NCBI GenBank assembly: GCA_020848275.1
Contig: JADLAK010000027.1
Span: 1 to 35,817 of the forward strand
DNA from: Planctomycetota bacterium
GTDB lineage: Bacteria > Planctomycetota > UBA8742 > UBA2392
Direction: 5' to 3'
DNA length: 35,817 bases
Shown: positions 1-6,561 of the stretch, piece after piece
Position numbering within the stretch: position 1 is the stretch's first letter
Layout: every line of letters starts with the position of its first letter
Made by a program: the position numbers and the translations under genes
Notes under the pieces: model-generated
Seen by the model: only the letters and a program-made list of their open reading frames with translations
Database searches by the model: none
Told to the model about the DNA's origin: nothing

Positions 1-2
1 AA

Positions 3-200
3 GGCCGCGCGCCCGCTTGCCTCGTGCTTTACGCCGATGCCTTCGGGCCCGCCGCCGAACAACTCACACCACGACCGAACGTCGAGACGCTGGGCTGCGC
101 ATGGTTGTTGACGCGTCAAGGACAGGGCCCCGTCTTGAAAGACCTGCCCGCCGCCGGCACCAACGCCGAGTTCGTGAGGGCGATGGAAAAGGTACTTTGA
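3..200 (+). CDS. 3' end of an unidentified gene (partial)
   Basis: An open frame enters from the left edge (first full codon at base 3) and runs 65 codons to TGA at 198-200. The translation begins GRAPACLVLYADAFGP and ends FVRAMEKVL. It has ordinary amino-acid composition and the strong G/C third-position bias of neighbouring genes, so it looks like genuine coding sequence rather than chance. The overlapping frame that starts with an ATG at base 17 is extremely Arg-rich and is a shadow. I do not recognise the family from this short tail. The upstream part lies outside the window. Confidence 0.6.
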   Translation, partial: GRAPACLVLYADAFGPAAEQLTPRPNVETLGCAWLLTRQGQGPVLKDLPAAGTNAEFVRAMEKVL

Positions 201-236
201 CCGCCGACAAAAACGGACCAACGCCAATTCCCGATA

Positions 237-413
237 GGCGCGAAGCGCCGACATCTGTCTAGCCACCACCGTCAGGTGGTGGAAATGGTTCCCGCATTCT
301 TGCGAGGCGCGTAGCGCCGATACCCGTGCCGCCGCTACGCGGCTTTGCAGGGTTCCTCAAACGAGAACCACCGGCTTGCGCCGGTGGCTAAAGAACTGAC
401 GGCGCTTCGCGCC
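237..413. repeat. nested palindrome array (REPIN/BIME-like)
   Basis: Five short perfect hairpins are arranged roughly symmetrically. GGCGC-gaa-GCGCC lies at 237-249 and its exact reverse complement GGCGC-ttc-GCGCC at 401-413. CCACCACC-gtca-GGTGGTGG is at 263-282 and CCACCGGC-ttgc-GCCGGTGG at 368-387. GGCGC-gta-GCGCC (306-318) and GCCGC-tac-GCGGC (331-343) sit in the middle. The outer arms are inverted copies, the usual layout of a REPIN. The array fills most of the gap between the partial gene at the left edge and the znuB end. No reading frame of interest lies within it. Confidence 0.6.
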
Positions 414-550
414 TAAACGCAGGCCAATCCGGCTTCTTTTAGGAACTGGTCGAAGGGCTTGGCGCCGGGTTCGCGCAGTGCCGCCGTCGCAGCCAACCCG
501 TCTTCAATGTCTTCGATTAAGCCAGGTTGCTTACTAGAGTAGCAGGCACG
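413..550 (-). pseudogene. antitoxin-like C-terminal remnant
   Basis: On the minus strand a 45-codon open stretch ends at TAG (413-415). It reads ...LIEDIEDGLAATAAL, then KPFDQFLKEAGLACV. The EDIED..A-A-L-(12-15)-F--FLKE-GL pattern resembles the C-terminus of Phd/RelB-type antitoxins. There is an in-frame TAG just upstream (551-553), no start codon, and no room for an N-terminal DNA-binding half because znuB ends at 572. I read it as a truncated, dead antitoxin whose other half was lost, perhaps through recombination at the adjoining palindrome. The family call rests on pattern memory only, and a chance open frame is possible. Confidence 0.35.
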
Positions 551-571
551 CTACGGCATTTGAACCAGCAC

Positions 572-1396
572 CTAGTTCTCGGCCATGACGCGGCCGCGGC
601 GCAGGCCGATGATCTGCGAGGCCGCGAACAGGATCACCGCCGCAACGACAATCGCCGGGCCGACCGGAAGCTTCAGGTAATCGCCGACGAACAATCCCGC
701 CAGCCCCGAGACCACGGCGACCGCTAGCGAGCCCCAAACCATCGAACGATAGCTGCGCGCGAGGTTCTTGCTCGCCGCGGCCGGAATCACCAGCAGTGCG
801 TTCACCAGCAGCAGGCCGACCACGCGCACCGTCACGCACACGACAACCGCCAGCAGCACTATCAGCAAGAGGTCGTAGCGCCCTACATTGAGCCCGCGCG
901 ATTGCGCCAGCGGCCGCGAGACCGACAGCAGCGCCAGGCGGTTCCACATCATCGCCAGCACGGCAATCGCCGCCGCGCCGACCAGCGCCAGGATGATGAC
1001 GTCGTCGCGCGTCAAAAAGGTAATGCGGCCAAACAGGTAGGCGTCCATGTCGGCGTAGTTGCGGACTTTCCACTGGAACAGGATCACGCCGACAGCGAGC
1101 GCGCCCGCCATCGCCACACCCAGCAGTGTGTCGAGCGCCAGCGGCGAGCGTTGGCGCAGCGCCGCAATCAAAAGCGCGACGATTACGCCCACGCCGATCA
1201 TCGTCAGCAGCGGATCGAAGCCCATGATTAAACCGAGCGCGACGCCCGCGAGCGTGCTGTGCGCGACCGCCTCGGAGAAGAAGGACATGCGGTTGCTGAC
1301 GACAAGCGGGCTAAGCACGCCGCTGCTGAGCGACACGCACACCACGCCAAGCAGGATTCCGAACTGCCAGGAGGCGGGATTGAAGTAGCCGAGCAC
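572..1396 (-). CDS. znuB: zinc/manganese-type ABC transporter permease (ZnuB/MntB family)
   Basis: Integral inner-membrane permease of a metal ABC importer (ABC-3 family). About eight hydrophobic segments are visible. The start of the family core, NRMSFFSEAVAHSTLAGVAL, corresponds to the conserved R-M-x-(5)-HS/A-x-LPG/AGVALG region, and LLVNALLVIPAAAS is the typical conserved late helix. The start is ambiguous: no ATG fits the expected N-terminus. The GTG at 1396 gives 274 residues (VLGYFNPASW...). A CTG at 1408, overlapping the ATPase stop as CTGA with a G-rich SD-like stretch upstream, would add four residues. An ATG at 1564 opens the same frame but its first 50 residues are Arg/Pro-rich shadow of the ATPase gene. 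Third gene of a znuA-znuC-znuB operon. Metal preference cannot be fixed from the permease alone. Confidence 0.88.
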   Translation of the reverse strand: MLGYFNPASWQFGILLGVVCVSLSSGVLSPLVVSNRMSFFSEAVAHSTLAGVALGLIMGFDPLLTMIGVGVIVALLIAALRQRSPLALDTLLGVAMAGALAVGVILFQWKVRNYADMDAYLFGRITFLTRDDVIILALVGAAAIAVLAMMWNRLALLSVSRPLAQSRGLNVGRYDLLLIVLLAVVVCVTVRVVGLLLVNALLVIPAAASKNLARSYRSMVWGSLAVAVVSGLAGLFVGDYLKLPVGPAIVVAAVILFAASQIIGLRRGRVMAEN

Positions 1397-1404
1397 AAGG
1401 TCGA

Positions 1405-2163
1405 TCAGTGGCGATGCCCCCCGTGGTCGTGGTCGTGTTTGCCGTGCGGCCCGGCACGGTGGTGGTCGTAGACCGCGTGGCCGCCGCCGAACACGCGCGC
1501 GATGGTCTCCGCCGTCAGCAGGTCCTCCGCCTTGCCCTCGCACATCAACGTGCGGTTGAGGCACAACACGCGGTCGGTGATATCCGAAACCACCGACAGA
1601 TCGTGGCTGACGAGCACGACCGCGCAGCCGCGATCCTTCACCTCGGTCTTGATCAGGTCGAGGAAAGTCTTTTCGCCCTCGATGTCGACGCCCGCCGCGG
1701 GTTCGTCCAGCAAAAGCAGCTCCGGGTCGCGCTCGAGCGAACTTGCCAGCAGCACGCGCTGCAACTCGCCGCCCGAAAGGCCGCCCAGCGCACTATGGGC
1801 GAGTTTGCGGGCGCCCACGCGCGCGAGCAGCTCCAGGCCGCGTGCGCGCGCCCGCCGCGTCACGCCAAAGGCCAGCGGCAGCCGCTGCGTCGTCAGCGCC
1901 ATGAACTCGAGCACGGTCATTGGCAGCGTGCGGTCGTAGGCCAGCCGCTGCGGCACATACCCCACGCGCATTGCGACGTCGATGCGGCCGCTGTAGCGGT
2001 ATTCGCCGAGGATCGCGCGCAGCAGCGTGGTCTTGCCGCTGCCGTTAGGGCCGATAAGCGCCACTAGCTCGCCGCGCGCGACGTTGAACGAAACGTTCTC
2101 AACGAGGCGGCGGCCGCCGATTTCGACGGAGACGTTGTCGAGCTTGAGGACCGCGTCACTCAC
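1405..2163 (-). CDS. znuC: metal ABC transporter ATP-binding protein with His-rich tail (ZnuC family)
   Basis: Cytoplasmic ATPase of the metal importer, 252 residues. Walker A is GPNGSGKTT, the Q-loop region VPQRL, the signature LSGGELQRV, Walker B LLLLDEPAAGVD and the H-loop SHDLS, all intact. GTG at 2163 is chosen as start because it overlaps the znuA stop (GTGAGTGA, 8 bp), which signals translational coupling, and because homology begins right after it (VSDAVLKLDNV). An earlier in-frame ATG at 2241 would add 26 residues lying inside znuA. The C-terminus is unusual: GKHDHDHGGHRH, rich in His and Asp, presumably a cytoplasmic zinc- or nickel-binding tail. That matches the His-rich loop of the partner lipoprotein and supports a zinc-type substrate. 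Confidence 0.9.
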   Translation of the reverse strand: MSDAVLKLDNVSVEIGGRRLVENVSFNVARGELVALIGPNGSGKTTLLRAILGEYRYSGRIDVAMRVGYVPQRLAYDRTLPMTVLEFMALTTQRLPLAFGVTRRARARGLELLARVGARKLAHSALGGLSGGELQRVLLASSLERDPELLLLDEPAAGVDIEGEKTFLDLIKTEVKDRGCAVVLVSHDLSVVSDITDRVLCLNRTLMCEGKAEDLLTAETIARVFGGGHAVYDHHRAGPHGKHDHDHGGHRH

Positions 2164-3100
2164 CCAGGGCGTCCAGCACGGTTTGCAGGTTCCTGCGATA
2201 GTTTTCTTCGAACGATTTCGGCTCGAGCTTGCCCATCTCAAACGGGTCGAGCGTCGCGAGTTTGATCTTCAGGCTTGCGGCGACTTCCTTGGCCGCGTCG
2301 CTGTCGTGGCCGGGCTCAACGAAGATCGCGCGCGCCCCCGCGGCCTTCAACTCTTGTTCGAGCTTGCGGCGTTCGTCGACGCTGACGCTGCGGGCGGGAA
2401 CCTTGCGCAAAAATGACGCTTCGCCCAGCCCCGCCTCGCGCGCGAAATAGGCAAACGCGTCGTGGTCGGTCGCGAACTTCTTGTTGGCGATCTTCTCCAG
2501 CTTCGGCTTGAACTCGTCGCGGATAGCGAACAGGCGTTTCTTCAATTCTTCCGCGCGGTCGCTGTATCCCTTGGCATGCGCCGCGTCGAGTTTGCCCAAC
2601 GCAGCCGCAATGGCCGCCGCTTGGTAGGCCGCGCCCTCGGCGCTGAGCCAGACGTGCGGGTCATGCGCCTCGTGGCCGTGATCGTGGCCGTGCGAATGCC
2701 CATGGCCGTGGTCGGCGTGTTCGTCCTCCGCCGCCTCGATCAGGAACTTCTCGGGGATGTCCTTGGAGCAATCGACCAGTGTGATGGCCGAAGCCGCTGC
2801 GATTTTGCCCGCGTCGAAGGTCTCGAGGTTGAGCCCGTTGACGACCAGCAAGTGGGCGCTTTCCAAACGGCGGCGGTCCTCGATCGTCGGGTCGTAGCCG
2901 TGCGGGTCGGCGCCCTCCTTGGCGAGCAGCTCGACCTTCGCATCGTCGCCCCCGACAATCGCCGCAAGGCAGCCGAGGTGCAGCGTCGAGGCGATCACGA
3001 CCGGCTTTTCGCCGGCCTTGAGCGCGCGCGGGCCGGTTGCGGCGCCGCCGCAAGCAGCCAATAGAAGTCCAATCAACGACAGCGTGAGGATGGTTTTCAT
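2156..3100 (-). CDS. znuA: metal-binding lipoprotein of the ABC importer (ZnuA family)
   Basis: Substrate-binding protein of the metal importer (cluster A-I / ZnuA-TroA fold), 314 residues. The signal peptide MKTILTLSLIGLLLAACGG has lipobox LAAC, so Cys17 should be lipidated. ATG at 3100 is chosen because it starts this signal; an ATG at 3115 would add five residues. Ligand-type motifs are GADPHGYDPT, DPHVWLS, TDHDAFAYFAREAGL and the C-terminal EPGHDSDAAKEVA. Between the first two lies a His/Asp/Glu-rich loop (EDEHADHGHGHSHGHDHGH), characteristic of zinc-specific members. First gene of the operon. Its promoter carries a TTGCAA-type operator shared with the 17,945 gene, suggesting repression by the Fur-family protein at 19,315. 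Confidence 0.93.
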   Translation of the reverse strand: MKTILTLSLIGLLLAACGGAATGPRALKAGEKPVVIASTLHLGCLAAIVGGDDAKVELLAKEGADPHGYDPTIEDRRRLESAHLLVVNGLNLETFDAGKIAAASAITLVDCSKDIPEKFLIEAAEDEHADHGHGHSHGHDHGHEAHDPHVWLSAEGAAYQAAAIAAALGKLDAAHAKGYSDRAEELKKRLFAIRDEFKPKLEKIANKKFATDHDAFAYFAREAGLGEASFLRKVPARSVSVDERRKLEQELKAAGARAIFVEPGHDSDAAKEVAASLKIKLATLDPFEMGKLEPKSFEENYRRNLQTVLDALGE

Positions 3101-3125
3101 GGGCGTTCTCGTCATGGGGCGGGAC

Positions 3126-3164
3126 AATATACGCAAGCGTTGCCTATTTGCAACAAGGTTGCGT
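3126..3164 (-). promoter_or_regulatory. znuA promoter with Zur/Nur-like operator
   Basis: On the minus strand TTGCAA (3153-3148) and TATATT (3131-3126), 16 bp apart, make a good sigma-70-type promoter 25 bp before znuA. The -35 is one half of TTGCAA-N5-TTGCGT (3148-3164 on the plus strand, core GCAAC-N3-GTTGC). A further GCAA-N3-TTGC lies within the spacer (3133-3143). The same box and the same TTGCAA-N16-TATAT(C) geometry occur before the outer-membrane gene at 17,945. From memory, TTGCAA-N5-TTGCAA is also the form of the Nur box bound by the Streptomyces nickel regulator, a Fur-family protein. Confidence 0.7.
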
Positions 3165-3177
3165 TATGTGGCATCGC

Positions 3178-3230
3178 AGGGACACGCGGCAGCGTGTCCG
3201 ACGCGAAAGGGACACGCGGCAGCGCATCCC
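3178..3230. repeat. REP-like tandem palindromes
   Basis: A 17-bp direct repeat beginning AGGGACACGCGGCAGCG occurs at 3178-3194 and 3208-3224. The first copy forms a perfect hairpin GGACACGC-ggca-GCGTGTCC (3180-3199). The second copy ends in a degenerate arm (GCGCATCCC). It sits between the znuA and feo promoters and could insulate the two divergent transcripts. Confidence 0.5.
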
Positions 3231-3236
3231 TGTGTA

Positions 3237-3279
3237 TTGCGCGTTCGACGTCTTGCCGTATACTGAGAACGAGTCTCAG
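3237..3279 (+). promoter_or_regulatory. feo promoter with Fur-box-like operator
   Basis: TTGCGC (3237-3242) and TATACT (3259-3264), 16 bp apart, form a sigma-70-like promoter. A perfect 6-5-6 palindrome CTGAGA-ACGAG-TCTCAG (3263-3279) overlaps the -10 end and the expected start site. TGAGA-N5-TCTCA is the usual core of Fur-type boxes. Placed before feoA-feoB it predicts iron-dependent repression. It differs clearly from the TTGCAA box 100 bp away, so two metal regulators are likely; the iron regulator itself is not in the window. Confidence 0.7.
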
Positions 3280-3292
3280 ACTGGATGTCGCC

Positions 3293-3541
3293 ATGCAAGC
3301 CTCGCCTGAAGTTGTCGCAAGCCTCGCCATCTTCCGCCCCGACGACGGGCCCCTTGAAATCGTCAGCGTCAGCGGCGATGACAGCGCATCGCGCCGGCTG
3401 TGCGAACTCGGCATCTGCGCCGGCAAGACCGTCTCGATGGTCAAATGCGGCGACCCCGCCATCGTCAGCGCCGGCGGCTCGCGCTTTGCACTGGCCGGCG
3501 CGCTGCAGGACCGCATCTTCGCGCGCCAAAAACGAAGCTGA
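3293..3541 (+). CDS. feoA: FeoA-like protein (first copy)
   Basis: Small cytoplasmic SH3-like protein, 82 residues, first of two FeoA-type genes ahead of feoB. The pattern EIVSVSGDDSASRRLCELGI...GKTVSMVK matches the FeoA core (G-D--LR-RL-ELGI--G--V). ATG at 3293 is chosen: the same frame is open back to 3140 but that part crosses the promoter, Fur box and REP repeats, so it is not coding. FeoA proteins support FeoB-dependent ferrous iron import, probably by contacting its cytoplasmic G domain. This copy is more divergent than the second and ends in a basic tail (IFARQKRS). It is separated from the second copy by 12 bp. Confidence 0.8.
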   Translation: MQASPEVVASLAIFRPDDGPLEIVSVSGDDSASRRLCELGICAGKTVSMVKCGDPAIVSAGGSRFALAGALQDRIFARQKRS

Positions 3542-3553
3542 AACGAACCTGAC

Positions 3554-3790
3554 ATGCCCAACCCATCCACGCTTGCCAAACTGCCCGTCGGGGGGCGCGC
3601 CCGCGTCCTCTCCGTCGGCGGCGACGCATCGCTGCAACAGCGGCTGCTGGAGTTCGGGCTGATTCCCGGCGTCGAGGTCAAGCTGGTGCGGCTGGCGCCG
3701 CTGGGCGACCCGATGGAAATCACCCTGCTGGGCTACAACCTGAGTGTGCGCAAGGCCGACGCCGCGCTGGTAAGCGTGGAGGCCCTGTGA
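3554..3790 (+). CDS. feoA: FeoA protein (second copy)
   Basis: 78 residues with the canonical FeoA signature: LPVGGRARVLSVGGD, then LQQRLLEFGLIPG, then LGDPMEITLLGYNLSVRKADA. This is an SH3-like beta-barrel that assists FeoB in ferrous iron uptake. Its TGA overlaps the GTG start of feoB by 4 bp (GTGA, 3787-3790), indicating translational coupling. Tandem FeoA genes before FeoB occur in several bacterial lineages; whether both are needed here is unknown. Confidence 0.93.
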   Translation: MPNPSTLAKLPVGGRARVLSVGGDASLQQRLLEFGLIPGVEVKLVRLAPLGDPMEITLLGYNLSVRKADAALVSVEAL

Positions 3791-6246
3791 GCGACGCGTC
3801 GACATCCACGCGCACCGACCGCCACGCTGTGGCGCTGATCGGCAACCCGAACACGGGAAAAAGTTCGCTGTTCACGGCGCTGACGGGCACGCGCCAGAAG
3901 GTCGCGAATTACCCGGGCGTCACGGTCGAGGCCAAGGTCGGCCAGACCAGCTACGAAAACACGCAACTGACGATCATCGACCTGCCGGGCACCTACAGCC
4001 TTGCGGCGCGCTCGCCCGACGAGCGCGTGGCGACAGACGCGCTGCTGGGCCGCCTGGATGAAACGCCCAAACCCGACGGCGTGATCATCGTTGTTGACGC
4101 GTCAAGCCTTGACCGCAACCTTTACCTCGCCACGCAGGTGCTCGAGTTCGGCCTGCCCGCGGTGATCGCGCTGACGATGGTCGATGTCGCGAAATCGCGC
4201 GGCATCGCCATCGACACGGCCAAACTGGCGCAAAGCGTCGGCGTACCCGTGGTCGAGGTGAACTCGCCCGCGGGCACGGGCCTCGACGAACTCAAGGCCG
4301 TGCTGCACAACGCACTGCATCATCCCGGCAAAGTATTGAAGCTCGAATACCCCGCCGAGTTTGCGCGCGGCGTCGAGACCTTGCACGCGCGACTGATGGA
4401 CCTCGGCGTCAAGCTGGGCTACACGCCCGCGCGGCCCGAAGCGATGCGGCTTGTCGTCGAGGCTGCGGGCCCGCTGATGGATGAATGCGTTAGTACCGGC
4501 GGCAAGGACTTTGTCGACGACTTTAAACGCGCGCGCGAACTGGCGCTCGGCGGCCAGAGTGCGGCGCTGATCGAGGCGCAGGCGCGTTACGGCGCGATTG
4601 CGCGCTGGACACGCGAAGCCCGCACACAGGAAAAGCGCGAGGGCGCAACGTTTTCGGACCGCGTTGACGGCGTGCTGACCCACAAGCTCTGGGGCACGTT
4701 GATTTTCGCGGGCCTGATGGCGGTGATCTTCCTTTCCATCTATTCGTGGGCGGCGCCGTTGATGGATGGCATCGAGCAGGCCTTTGCGTGGCTCAGCACG
4801 CAGGTGCTGGCGCTGATCCCGGACGACCAGAAGATGCTGCGCAGCCTTGTCGACAAGGGCATCATCGGCGGCGTCGGCGGCGTGCTGATTTTCCTGCCGC
4901 AGATCCTGATATTGTTCACCTTCATCGCGGTGCTAGAGGATGTCGGCTACATGAGCCGCGCAGCGTTCTTGATGGACCGGCTGATGTCGAAGTTCGGCCT
5001 CTCGGGCAAAAGTTTCATCCCGCTGCTGGGCAGCTTCGCCTGCAACATCCCCGGCATGATGGGCGCGCGGGTGATCGAGGACCGTAACACGCGCCTGACC
5101 ACGATTTTCCTCGCGCCGTTCATGTCGTGCAGCGCGCGCTTGCCGGTTTACACGCTGATGATCGCGGCGTTTGTGCCCGAGGGCGGCTGGCTGCCCGTCG
5201 GCAGCGCCGAAAACCCGTTCTACCTCATCAACATCCAGGGGCTGGTGCTGTTTGCGATGTACTGGGTCGGCGTGATTTTCGCCATCCCCACGGCGCTGGT
5301 GCTCAAACGCGGCATCCTCAAGAGCAAGCTGACGCCGTTTTTGATGGAGCTGCCGAGCTACAAGTGGCCGCGCGCGCGTAACGTTGCACAGGTGCTGTGG
5401 GAGCGCGGCGGCAGCTTCGTGAGGCGCGCGGGTACGATCATCCTTGCGATGGCGATCATCGTCTGGGCGCTGGGTTACTTCCCGCACGGCGATGAAACCG
5501 AGAAAAAGTACGACGCCGAGGTCGAGACCCTGTCGAAGAATTACACCGAGGCCGCGGTCAACTTCGACCCCGCCAAGGACAAGGTCTCGACACTCGCGTT
5601 GATCGCGCAAGTCAACGCCGCCGCAGATGAACGCGTCGCCAAAATCGAACAGTTGCCGGAAGAAAAACGCGAAGCCCCGGCCGCCGAGAGCAAATCAAAG
5701 CTCGAGAAAGACCTCGCGGCGCTGCACAGCCGCGCAGACTTCGCGCAGGCCGAAGCCGACTTCAACCAGTTCAAGGAATTCGACGAAAAGAAGGGCGTGA
5801 TCGAAAAGGCCCGCAGCGGCGAGCACCTTCGCAACAGTTATCTCGGCCGCATGGGCCACGCCATCGAGCCCGCCGTCGCGCCGCTGGGCTGGGACTGGCG
5901 CATCGGCGTGGCGGCCATTGCGAGCTTCCCGGCACGCGAAGTCGTGATCGGCGTGATGGGCACGATCTTCAACCTCGGCGACGAAGAGGACGAGACCTCG
6001 GATTCACTCAAGGACCTCCTGCGCAACGAAACCGGCCCCGACGGGCGCAAGTTGTTCGGGCTGGCCACGGGGTTGTCGGTGATGGTGTTTTTTGCCCTGT
6101 GCTGCCAGTGCGGGGCGACCCTGGCCGTGATGCGCCGCGAGACGAACTCGTGGCGCTGGCCAATTGCTTCCTTCCTCTATATGACGGGATTAGCCTACGT
6201 CGTCACGTTGTTAACGTACCAGGTAGCACATGCATTGGGCGGATAG
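3787..6246 (+). CDS. feoB: ferrous iron transporter FeoB with large periplasmic insert
   Basis: 819-residue inner-membrane GTP-gated Fe(II) transporter. The N-terminal G domain has G1 GNPNTGKSS (19-27), G2 region PGVTVE and G3 DLPGTYS (65-71). G4 is TMVD (130-133) where NxxD is usual, so the guanine-contacting Asn is replaced by Thr. Gate motifs are present: GSFACNIPGMMGAR, PFMSCSARLPVY and, late, FFALCCQCGATLAVMRRE. Between about residues 568 and 682 there is an insertion of some 115 mostly charged, helix-prone residues (DETEKKYDAEVETL... KKGVIEKARSGEHL) where E. coli FeoB has a short loop; topology suggests a periplasmic coiled region. The GTG start overlaps feoA. Predicted to be Fur-regulated via the operator at 3263. 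Confidence 0.96.
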   Translation: MSDASTSTRTDRHAVALIGNPNTGKSSLFTALTGTRQKVANYPGVTVEAKVGQTSYENTQLTIIDLPGTYSLAARSPDERVATDALLGRLDETPKPDGVIIVVDASSLDRNLYLATQVLEFGLPAVIALTMVDVAKSRGIAIDTAKLAQSVGVPVVEVNSPAGTGLDELKAVLHNALHHPGKVLKLEYPAEFARGVETLHARLMDLGVKLGYTPARPEAMRLVVEAAGPLMDECVSTGGKDFVDDFKRARELALGGQSAALIEAQARYGAIARWTREARTQEKREGATFSDRVDGVLTHKLWGTLIFAGLMAVIFLSIYSWAAPLMDGIEQAFAWLSTQVLALIPDDQKMLRSLVDKGIIGGVGGVLIFLPQILILFTFIAVLEDVGYMSRAAFLMDRLMSKFGLSGKSFIPLLGSFACNIPGMMGARVIEDRNTRLTTIFLAPFMSCSARLPVYTLMIAAFVPEGGWLPVGSAENPFYLINIQGLVLFAMYWVGVIFAIPTALVLKRGILKSKLTPFLMELPSYKWPRARNVAQVLWERGGSFVRRAGTIILAMAIIVWALGYFPHGDETEKKYDAEVETLSKNYTEAAVNFDPAKDKVSTLALIAQVNAAADERVAKIEQLPEEKREAPAAESKSKLEKDLAALHSRADFAQAEADFNQFKEFDEKKGVIEKARSGEHLRNSYLGRMGHAIEPAVAPLGWDWRIGVAAIASFPAREVVIGVMGTIFNLGDEEDETSDSLKDLLRNETGPDGRKLFGLATGLSVMVFFALCCQCGATLAVMRRETNSWRWPIASFLYMTGLAYVVTLLTYQVAHALGG

Positions 6247-6248
6247 CC

Positions 6249-6401
6249 ATGGACCCGCAGATCTACATCGTTATCGCCATCATCGCCGCCGCCGGGCTGT
6301 TTATCGCGCTGCGCATCTGGCGCATGCTGCGCGTCGCGCGGGGCGACAAGGCCTGCAACGCTTGCGGCTGCGAGAAAGCCGCCGACATGTCACGTTCGTG
6401 A
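6249..6401 (+). CDS. FeoB-associated Cys-rich membrane protein
   Basis: 50 residues starting at ATG 6249, two bases after the feoB stop. One N-terminal transmembrane helix (IYIVIAIIAAAGLFIALRIW) is followed by a short cytoplasmic tail with CNACGC, matching the small FeoB-associated Cys-rich membrane proteins commonly encoded directly after feoB. The three cysteines could bind iron or sense redox state; the exact role is not established. The frame is open upstream to 6099, but that part overlaps the end of feoB and is shadow. Confidence 0.8.
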   Translation: MDPQIYIVIAIIAAAGLFIALRIWRMLRVARGDKACNACGCEKAADMSRS

Positions 6402-6411
6402 CCGAAAAAGA

Positions 6412-6440
6412 TTGGCGGTTACCACTCCCTGGGGTAGTCT
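6412..6440 (+). promoter_or_regulatory. predicted promoter for the 6562 gene
   Basis: TTGGCG (6412-6417) and TAGTCT (6435-6440) are separated by 17 bp, a plausible sigma-70-type promoter. It leaves a 5' leader of about 115 nt that includes a perfect hairpin CCGCACG-N6-CGTGCGG (6525-6544) just before the ribosome-binding GGAG (6552-6555). Confidence 0.45.
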
Positions 6441-6561
6441 AACCCTGTCGCCCAGCCTACTCGAACCATCCTCATTGGAGGGTGATTCGAACCGGCTCGG
6501 TGGGAAGCAGCATCCCCAAGCCAGCCGCACGTCCCTGCGTGCGGTACAGCCGGAGTTTCCG

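Noticed and set aside
17..262. 81-codon plus-strand frame at the left edge
   Set aside because: Arg-rich shadow of the better frame that ends at 200; it also runs into the palindrome array.
237..413. Possible CRISPR array
   Set aside because: The hairpins are unequal in sequence and spacing, and there is no repeat-spacer periodicity or cas gene.
534..1073. Minus-strand frame overlapping znuB
   Set aside because: Out-of-frame shadow within the well-supported permease.
6470..6510. GATTCGAACCGG resembling a tRNA T-loop upstream of the toroid gene
   Set aside because: No matching T-stem or cloverleaf; it lies in the 5' leader of a coding gene.
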